Shown piece by piece: positions 56,481 through 64,000 of a stretch of 64,000 nucleotides of DNA. Position 1 is the first letter of the stretch; each line of letters opens with the position of its first letter. Location of the stretch: the NCBI GenBank assembly GCA_037367405.1, contig JAZKJV010000681.1:372001-436000 (forward strand), given 5' to 3'. The notes under the pieces were generated by a model, which made no database searches, had not been told where the DNA came from, and worked only from the letters and a program-made list of their open reading frames with translations. The stretch is from Ottelia alismoides. Taxonomy: Eukaryota; Streptophyta; Magnoliopsida; Alismatales; Hydrocharitaceae. Both the position numbers and the translations under genes were made by a program.

Positions 56481-57597
56481 TATGACCAATATGAGGCAAT
56501 GGTTGGTCCCCATTTTGCCCATATCATGCCGTTGTTATGGCTTATTTGTTGCACTATGTGGAACGCTTTTAAGGTGATTGTTTTGATTCTAATTACTTTT
56601 TTGCAGTGGATATTTTAGGGTTTTTTGTGTAATCTGGCCTTCACTACTTATTCTTGAGATTTTTCCTAGTGGTTTGAATACAATTTCTTATATTTAGTGA
56701 GATCTTATGGAGATTTTCCAGGGCTTGGAATGGATTTGTTCAAATATTATCCTAGATTACCATTGCAGATGGACAATTGATCCAAAATTTTAGGGGTTTT
56801 GTTTATTTCAGTAACTATTAATTAAGTAAATTAGTATTGATTAATAGTAATACTGACTAGTCTATAACTCTGCATTAGTGTTTCATGTGTGATGTCGCAG
56901 ACTTCATTTGAGAATCAAAATCATGGGTTCACACTCCTCTGAATCCGAGTCGTCTGATGCTCAAAGCGAGAAGGGAGATAGGATAGAGGTATATCACAGC
57001 ACCAAATGGCAATAAAACCAAGCATGAATGCAACTTTTATGAAAGAAACTCATGGGTGGGAAATCACTAGATTGAAACATTATTATTGACAACAATAAGA
57101 ATGATATCAAATATACACACATTGCTCAAAAGATGTTATAGAGTTTGGAATGGGAGTGAAAGCCCCTCTCTCTCCATGTATTTAGGGAATGGGAATCTTA
57201 CAGCCATTTGTATATAACTTACCTACACATGTCCCTTTTTCCCTTAATTTTTTTTTGATTTTTTCAAATGAATCCTTGGGGGAGTTACTTGGAATATTAA
57301 GTGGAATACGTATTTCAAATTTCGTGTGAAACAAGCATTCCTAACATGTTCATCTGACGGGGTCAACTACGGCAAATCTGAGATCGTTAAAATTTGACTG
57401 TCTTGATGGATAAGTTAGAAGTCTCGAAATAAATTGAAAGTTGAATGACGTCATAGTGATATATTGTGATCTAAACCATCCAAGGATTCATTTCAAAAAA
57501 ATCAAAAAATTGAGGGGAAAAGGTGCGAGTGTAGGTAAGCTACCTACAAATGGGTGTAGGCCCTGTCCCCCTCACCACCACCACCGCACACATATAT
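56481..57597. other. Unassigned sequence
   Basis: A/T-rich DNA without a supported gene. A short Ser/Glu-rich plus-strand frame beginning MGSHSSESES near 56922 follows a TGTCGCAG that resembles a splice acceptor. It is too short to assign. Confidence 0.35.
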
Positions 57598-57725
57598 ACA
57601 AGCTTGTAAAAATCAGCCAACTAGTCGGTCCGATTAGTATGGAGTAACCACTCAACTAGGCCTAGTCGGCCAATAATCGGTCGACTCGACTAGTTGGATC
57701 AACTAGTAGGCCGATTTTTAGTGAC
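57598..57725. repeat. ACTAGTCGG-family MITE fragment
   Basis: Starts CAAGCTTGTAAAAATC, as the right end of the MITE at 30006-30407 does in reverse, then CAACTAGTCGG and TAGTCGGCC units, and ends with GGCCGATTTTTAG. It may be a folded-back or deleted copy of that element. Confidence 0.6.
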
Positions 57726-57882
57726 ACTTCTTTATTTTTTTTATTCTCATTTTGTATCATAGTTAGTAACTTAGTATTCATTGTTGGTTAGTAGTTAGTA
57801 ACTTAGTATATCATGTTGCATTTTTATTTTTATATTAGTAGCACATGTTTATATTGTGTATTTAGTTCATGCTATCATATTG

Positions 57883-58170
57883 TATGTTTATTTTAAAGTT
57901 TTTATAACTTGTGTCCTTCTTAACTTCTGTAATATCATTTATGTCTCTCCCTTTTTGTAATATCAGTTGTGTCCCTGACTTCCTATAATATTCACAGTTC
58001 TAACCTTTCGTTAATATAAAGTAGGGGCATAACTTATATTATAAATGGATAGATATGTGAATTTTGTTAGAAGTCAGGGGCACAACTGATATTATATATA
58101 AGGGAGGGGCATAACTTATATTGCAGAAGTTAAGAATGACACAAGTGGTAAAAAACCTTTATTTTATGTT
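57883..58170. mobile_element. Foldback element with ~115-bp arms
   Basis: The left arm (ACTTGTGTCCTTCTTAACTT from about 57908) and right arm (reverse complement ACTTGTGTCATTCTTAACTT, near 58145) pair imperfectly over about 115 bases, including the outer AAAG-TTTTTATA/AAAGGTTTTTTAC extensions. The central loop is about 50 bases. No coding sequence or certain target duplication; transposon class unknown. Confidence 0.7.
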
Positions 58171-58479
58171 ATAAATGGAATCGTATACCAAAATTTAAAA
58201 AAAAATTGATCGGGGGTGTTGCCCCCTGCAAGCCCCGCAATGGGAGGTCGCACCTGCTCCCCCATCCCCCTTGGGCTTGTTGTCCAGTTCTTCAACTGAG
58301 TTCAACAGAACGGATGATTAGGATTCAAGGTGTATCAATAGTTTACGTTATTTAGTTTTGTGTTGTTGCTAATGCTAATACCAATGGTTATTATAAACAT
58401 CTACATAAGGCCGATTTATTTGTTATTCATTCACTACTGATGATATTGGTATGATATTTACATGTAAGCAAAATCTAGA
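58171..58479. other. Unassigned sequence
   Basis: Nothing recognisable apart from a C-rich stretch near 58215-58280 (GCCCCCTGCAAGCCCC). Confidence 0.4.
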
Positions 58480-58710
58480 ATAAATCGACCGCTAAAAATA
58501 AAAAAGGTGATATCGAGCAAAACATACCTAATATAAGTGGTATTGATCGATATTGACCAATATCCGAGAAAATATACAACAGACATTCAATTTCCACCGA
58601 TTCAAGCTGATATAGCGATATCTCATGAAATATCGATTGATACATTGGAAATCGATATAGAGGTGAATATCGAAATCCCTTGCTTGTCAATACTGATATA
58701 TTCTAGCTAG
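58480..58710. repeat. CGATATATCG-family repeat fragment
   Basis: Dense GATATCG and TATCGAT units resembling the subterminal parts of the MITE at 28555-29762; no clear termini. Confidence 0.5.
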
Positions 58711-58929
58711 CCATCATGTCCAAAGAACTACCACCGCATGAATTTGTCACCCAAACTTTGTAGTCCCAGATGACCCAAGCAACTCTCAGAAGGTGCAAAC
58801 ATCCGCAGTGGCCTCACAAGTCAGCTAACATTCTTTTGTTATTTTTGTCTCCTATTTTATTTTGATAGTTTAGCGATTCCATGTATTATACTTATTTACA
58901 ACCTTATAGTTACCTTCTTGTTGCAATGC

Positions 58930-59190
58930 AAATAAATGCATAGGAAAATGATAGATGGAGATGAAATAGAGAGAGAGAGAAATGAAAGGAGCGAAGAAGA
59001 ATCAAGAGGTAGGGGAGACAAGAAAGAAATGGAGGAAGTTGACTAAAAAAGGAATAGAAAAGTGCCTTTGTAAAGAAGGTGATGGAGAGAGTTTGAGAGC
59101 GAGGGAGGAAGAGAACAAGAAAGAGTAAGAGTAAGAGAAGAAAAAAGAAAGAAGGAAGAGATGTTAGAGAAAGAGATGATAGGGATATAT
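58930..59190. repeat. GA-rich (purine) low-complexity tract
   Basis: About 260 bases composed mainly of A and G on the plus strand, with GAGAGAGAGA near 58966 and many GAAGA and GAGAAAG units. Confidence 0.85.
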
Positions 59191-59196
59191 ATACAC

Positions 59197-59400
59197 ATGG
59201 TTGCAAAAGTCGGTACTCGATCAATCGGGTAGTTGAATAAGGATTAATCAGCAATCGAATTACTGATCGCAATTAGTTAGGCTTTAGTCGATCTTGATTT
59301 TTTTATTATTTTAAATATATAAATTAATGTGTACATATATATTTGCATGTAGACATTTCCAATACTGTAACATATTCATAAAAACATAACAAAAATACGA
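59197..59400 (+). repeat. ACTAGTCGG-family MITE fragment, left end
   Basis: Begins CATGGTTGCAAAAGTCGGTACTCG and continues with an ATTATTTTAAATATATAAAT segment, both colinear with 30006-30125. The right end of this copy was not found before the Copia LTR at 59526. Confidence 0.65.
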
Positions 59401-59525
59401 TTCCCAATAATGCCCTCGTTTTGAACGGGGGGCTTCGCCTCCTTTTTACAATAGAGTCGAAACATTTCTAAAGTTGATCAAGGAAAGTTTGCAACATATA
59501 TTGTGCATGTTACTATATCAATATT

Positions 59526-59667
59526 TGTTGGGAAACGCGAATGAGATACTCTATTCCATAGCCCTAGGCTCTCTTATATAGGAGAGTAGCCTATGGGTAA
59601 ATTACATAAAGAGAATGGCAAGAAAATAAAATAACAAAATGATACAAATAAAGCATATGCGTCAACA
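59526..59667 (-). repeat. 3' LTR of the 59526 Copia element
   Basis: 142 bp, TGTTGGGAAAC...CAACA. It has the family TATATA box with CTCTC/GAGAG arms near 59570-59590. Divergent in its last 60 bases from the LTR at 6496. Confidence 0.92.
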
Positions 59668-59674
59668 CTCCCCC

Positions 59675-62600
59675 TCAAGATGGAGCATAGATATCAATCA
59701 TGCTCAGCTTGGACGCGCACTTCTGGAATGGGCCTCTAAGTAGTGCCTTGGTGAAGATATCAGCAGTCTGATTCTCTGATGTGACGTGAGATGTAGCAAT
59801 GAACCCCTTCTGAATCATGTCACGTATGTAATGACAGTCGACCTCAATATGCTTGGTCCTTTCATGAAACGCTGGGTTATTTGCAATGAATAAGGCGGCC
59901 TGATTGTCACATTCCAACATCATAGGAAGAGGTATGTCAAGGCATAGATCTGCAAGTAAGGATTTCACCCACATCATTTTTGTGCTAGCCTGGGCCATAG
60001 CCCTATATTCTGATTCAGCACTGGATCTGGCTACTACTGTCTGCTTCTTGCTCTTCCACGAAACTATAGCATCTCCAACATAGACTGCAAACCCTGATGT
60101 TGACTTCCTGTCCTTGGGGCATCCTGCGTAGTCTGCATCCGCACATGCTGTGACAGAAATCTCCTTTCCTTTCTTAAATAGCAAGCCTGCACCTGGAGAT
60201 GATTTTAAATATCTCAGAATCATGTGTATTGCATCCATATGGACCTGACGTGGTTGCTCCATGAACTGGCTCACACGACTCACTGCAAACGATATATCAG
60301 GTCTAGTGATCGTGACATACAGTAGTTTGCCTACCAGTTCTCTGTACCTTCGCTTGTCGACCTCTTCTGTGTCATCATCATACAACTTCATGCTAGGATC
60401 CATTGGTGTCGTAGCAGGCCGACATCCTAGCATACCTGTCTCATTCAGTAGATCTGTGACATACTTCCTCTGTGTCATGACTAACCCATATGGATTTCTA
60501 GCAAATTCCAGCCCCAGAAAATATCTAAGGACTCCCAAGTCCTTGGTGACAAACTCAGTCCCCAGCTTTTCCTTTGCCTGCTTAATGCCTTGGTCATCAT
60601 CACCTGTAATCAAGATATCATCAACATAAACCATGATTACAGTAATACCTCTCGCCGTCTTCTGCACGAACAAGGAATGATCAGCATTGGAGCGTTTATA
60701 TCCTTGTTTCTCAAAAAGGTCTGACAGCTTCTGGAACCATGCTCTGGGGCTCTGCTTAAGGCCGTAGATGGCCTTATGTAATCGGCAAACCTTGGAATAC
60801 TCCCCCTCAACAGCAAAACCTGGTGGCTGTTGCATATAGACTTCCTCCTGCAGATCACCATACAGAAAAGCATTCTTCACATCCAGTTGATAGAGCGGCC
60901 AGTCTCTAGTAACTGCAACTGATAAGAGTATCCGCAGAGTAGAATGACGAGCTACAGGGGAGAACGTATCAAGGTAATCTACCCCATATGTCTGTGTGAA
61001 TCCTCTTGCAACTAAGCGTGCCTTGTATCTGTCAATAGAGCCATCTGCATTATGTTTCACTGTAAACACCCATCTGCAACTCACTGGGGTGACATCTGGA
61101 GGTATGGTAACCAAGCTCCATGTACCCCGAGACTGAAGAGCCGCCATCTCTTCCTCCATTGCTAGCCGCCATCTAGAATTCTGTAAAGCCTCATGGTGGT
61201 TCCGTGGAATATCTGTAGCTGAGAGTGCTAATGCAAACGTCCTGAATGGTCCAGATAGCCTCTCAAACGAAACCGCAGCTGATACTGGATACTTGGCACA
61301 GCTTCTTTTCTGCTTTCGTAGAGCGATTGGGACATCCAGATCCTCTGTAGTAACACCCTGCTCCTGTACTGCATCCTGCTGAGAAATGTCGTCAGATTCA
61401 TCAACATTAATATTTTCATTACATACCATAGGCGAGCTAGTTGACTGGTCAGAGCCATGAGCTTGATTCGGCCGTCGGGTGTAATGGAATGGTAACGGGG
61501 ATATTATTGGTGGCGGTGGTGGTGGTGGTGGTGGTGGTACTGGAGGTGACGGCTGTGATGTTGTTGGTAACTGCTGTGATGTTGGTGGTGCCATGAATAC
61601 GGTATCAGGAGACAATGGTGGTGGCAGCATGTTTCCGGATTCTGAAAAATACATGATAGATTCAAAGAATGTAACATTTGCACTGATCATATACCGCCGA
61701 CGCACAGGGTCAAAACACTTGTACCCCTTTTGAGTTCTGGAGTACCCCACAAAGATGCACTTGACAGCCCTAGGAGAGAGCTTGTCAGAACCGGGTGACA
61801 ACTGATGGACAAATGCGACAGACCCAAAGACACGAGGGGTAAGAGTGAACAGCTCCTTGTCAGGATATATAATTGAGAAAGGAACCTGTTCATTCAAGAC
61901 AGACGAGGGCATACGATTTATAAGATAACATGCAGTAAGGACTGCATCACCCCAGTAGGTATACGGGACATGACTCTGAATGAGAAGAGACCTTGTAACG
62001 TCAAGAAGATGACGGTGTTTTCTTTCTGCAACCCCATTTTGTTGAGACGTATGAGCACAGGATGTTTGGTGAACAATCCCTTTTGAGGAGTAGTATTTGG
62101 CTAGATTGTTGGTGCACAACTCTAAGGCATTGTCAGTTCTCATAATTTTGACCGTTGTGGAAAAGACATTCTGAATCTCATTTAAAAAGTGAATAATAAT
62201 ATCTCCAGCTTCAGACTTATTTTTCATTAGAAATACCCAAGATGCTCTAGAAAAATCATCGACAAATACAATATAAAACCTGTGCCCCTGATGATCGGGA
62301 ACACGACTCGGACCCCAGACGTCGACATGAAACAACTCAAACTTGGAGTTACTACTCCGACCTTGACTACTGGGAAAAGAAGACCTGTGATGTTTTCCCA
62401 ACTGACATGCCTCACACTGGACAGTTGTGTGAGACAGACTATAGGGTAGGACTAGACGCAACTTCTGAAGCGGTAAATGACCGAAGCGCAGATGCCACAG
62501 GAGAGGAGATACTTGTTCTGCGGGAGAGGCTGTGATTCCGGCAAACGGGGTCTGGTTCAGACGATAAAGGCCTCCTTGCTCATAGCCATGACCAATCACG

Positions 62601-63901
62601 TTGCCCGTACGGATGTCCTGAAAAATCAAAGAAGATGAATCAAAAATAGCTCGACAATGGAGATCCTTCGTAATCTGACTAATCGACAACAGATTCATGG
62701 AAAAGTGCGGTGCATGTAAAACATTCTTGAGCTGCATCGAGGATGTCAATCTAATCTCCCCCTGACCCGTGATAGGGGAATGAGTGCCATTGGCAATCAC
62801 TACTGTCCGTCCTGGAGGGATCTGAGTATATCCTGTAAGTAGACTCTGGTCGCCACATAGGTGATGTGTAGCGCCCGAGTCCAAGATCCACGGCAATGTA
62901 TCTGATCTACTACTGTGAAGAGCAAGTGTACTACCTGAAGTACTCGTAGAAGCAGAAGCAGAAGCAGCGGCATCAGTATGATTCTCTGTCGACGGTGCTG
63001 GGCCAGATGGTGGTATAATGCCCCTGAGACGGGCAACCAGATCATCAAATCGTTGATCCAGCGTGGATGCAGACGGGGGCTCTATCTGCTCAGCAGCTCG
63101 TGCAGATGCAGGAAATCCATGCTTGGAGTAGCATGTGTCTTCAGTATGGCCGACTCTGTGACAATATGAGCATGTTGGCCTAGTGCGACCACCCCTTCCA
63201 CGGGGAAAACGTCCACGGCCCTGGTATTGAGAACCACGGCCTCTGTTGGCTGCCATGGCTGAGGGATTCTGACTAGTGGCTGCTGAAGGTACAGTAATCC
63301 TGCTCAATCTGTGAAAGGCTTCCTCCATGGGAGGAATAGTCGAGTCTGCCAAAATCTGTGAACGTGCTGCCTCATACTCTGGATCGAGTGCAGCGAGAAA
63401 CACACCCACCATCGTCGCGTTCCTGTATGTCTTCTGCTGTTCTGGTGTGGCGGTAAGAGGCATGAAGCTATGGAGCTTCTCAAACATTCCTCTCAAAGAT
63501 GTGTAGAGAGAATGTAATGGGCGGCCATTCTGCTTAATTGTGAATATATCATGTTATAGTTGCAGAATCTTGGTCTCATTTTTCGCCTGGGAATAGGTCG
63601 CTGCTAGGATATCCCACATGTCTTTGGTTGTGGGTTGATGTAGAATGTCATTGGCGATCTCAATAGCCAATGTGCCAGATAGCCACACCTTTGCATATGC
63701 ATCGTCAGCCTCCCATGAGGCATGGACTCCAGTCTTCTCTGCAGGCTCGGGCTCTGTGAGAATATGCTTCTTGCCCGTGGACTTCATCATACTCATGAAC
63801 TGCATTGCCCACAGTTCATAGTTCGTACCGTCCATCTTGACAATGGGCGCTGGACCACGAAATGCGCCCATGGACGGGATATCTGCCTTGCTTTCTGACA
63901 T
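59675..63901 (-). pseudogene. Copia gag-pol polyprotein, one nonsense codon
   Basis: A 1,409-codon frame starting at the Met at 63901 (MSESKADIPSMGAF); the only break is TAA at 63554-63556 (codon 116), after which 1,292 codons are open to the stop. Counting from that Met: gag to about 240; CCHC knuckle Cys244, Cys247, His252, Cys257; protease Asp341 in DSGATHHL; integrase zinc site His470, His475, Cys496, Cys499; integrase catalytic Asp548, Asp590 and Glu626 (35-residue spacing between the last two). Then come a proline run near 786-798, RT with LDVKNAF at 1006 and YVDD 1092-1095 (60617-60628), and RNase H with Asp1257, Glu1298 and Asp1332. All catalytic residues are present. The stop lies in gag in an LQLQ-HDI context, so the mutation is probably recent. 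Confidence 0.95.
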
Positions 63902-64000
63902 ACTGGATACGGAAGACTGGAGCGAACTGCAATAGATAATATTTGTCTACAATGACATAGACGGGATTAGTTGCATGTGTAGACCTCAAGCAACTATCCC

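Larger units (their letters stand above)
59526..64000 (-). mobile_element. Copia retrotransposon (short-LTR family), nearly intact, cut by window end
   Basis: A minus-strand Copia element whose 3' LTR is 59526-59667 (142 bp) and whose 5' LTR lies beyond 64000. Polypurine tract at 59668-59683. It is the best preserved member of the family in this window, with full gag-pol in one frame and a single nonsense codon. TSD and LTR identity cannot be judged here. Confidence 0.93.

Noticed and set aside
56922..57010. Possible exon after a TGTCGCAG acceptor, Ser/Glu-rich
   Set aside because: No homology, no matching donor with phase support, and it lies on the opposite strand to the LPEAT1 gene.

Overview
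This is plant nuclear DNA, almost certainly a flowering plant with a repeat-rich genome. Most of the window is retrotransposons and small DNA transposons. The only host gene I can support is a minus-strand gene of the lysophospholipid acyltransferase LPEAT1 type. Four of its exons are legible (55643-55762, 55507-55544, 55340-55404, 20343-20408). They join in frame through GT-AG splice sites with compatible phases. I cannot name the species.

The striking layout is that two consecutive exons of this gene lie 34,931 bp apart (intron 20409-55339). Nearly all of that intron is inserted DNA, and the insertions can be peeled apart by their target-site duplications (TSDs). A Copia element (22185-27221) has five heat-shock-element-like motifs in each LTR and sits between two copies of a ~113-bp intron segment. 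The right-hand copy is split by an RTE-type LINE (27244-54961, exact 18-bp TSD). The LINE carries two hAT-like MITEs (28555-29762, 30006-30407) and a second Copia element (30513-53290, TSD AATAC). The 5' LTR of that Copia was in turn hit by a ~17.7-kb Athila-like Gypsy element (30584-48292, TSD ATTTT) with ~3.65-kb LTRs. Removing all of this leaves an intron of about 2 kb.

Left of the gene (1-20342) is older repeat territory: a hAT-like end (285-442), Copia relics (1830-3290, 3370-6495, 18780-19500), and a Copia insertion with perfect 5-bp TSDs (6496-11568). There are also two ~1-kb GCCTCGAGGC-rich inverted-terminus elements flanking a hAT MITE (11905-15160), a pair of diverged LTR-like direct repeats (about 16494-18690), and a 5'-truncated RTE LINE end (19651-20039). 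I see no further LPEAT1 exon there.

Right of the gene (55763-64000) are fragments of the same MITE families, a foldback element, a GA-rich tract, and the 3' part of a Copia element whose 1,409-codon gag-pol frame has a single nonsense codon (59526 to beyond the window end). The copies at 6496, 30513 and 59526 belong to one short-LTR Copia family. All retroelement reading frames here are broken. Many of the breaks are single transitions such as CAG to TAG or TGG to TAG/TGA, as expected for methylated, silenced DNA. No RNA gene, CRISPR array, organellar or bacterial segment was seen.
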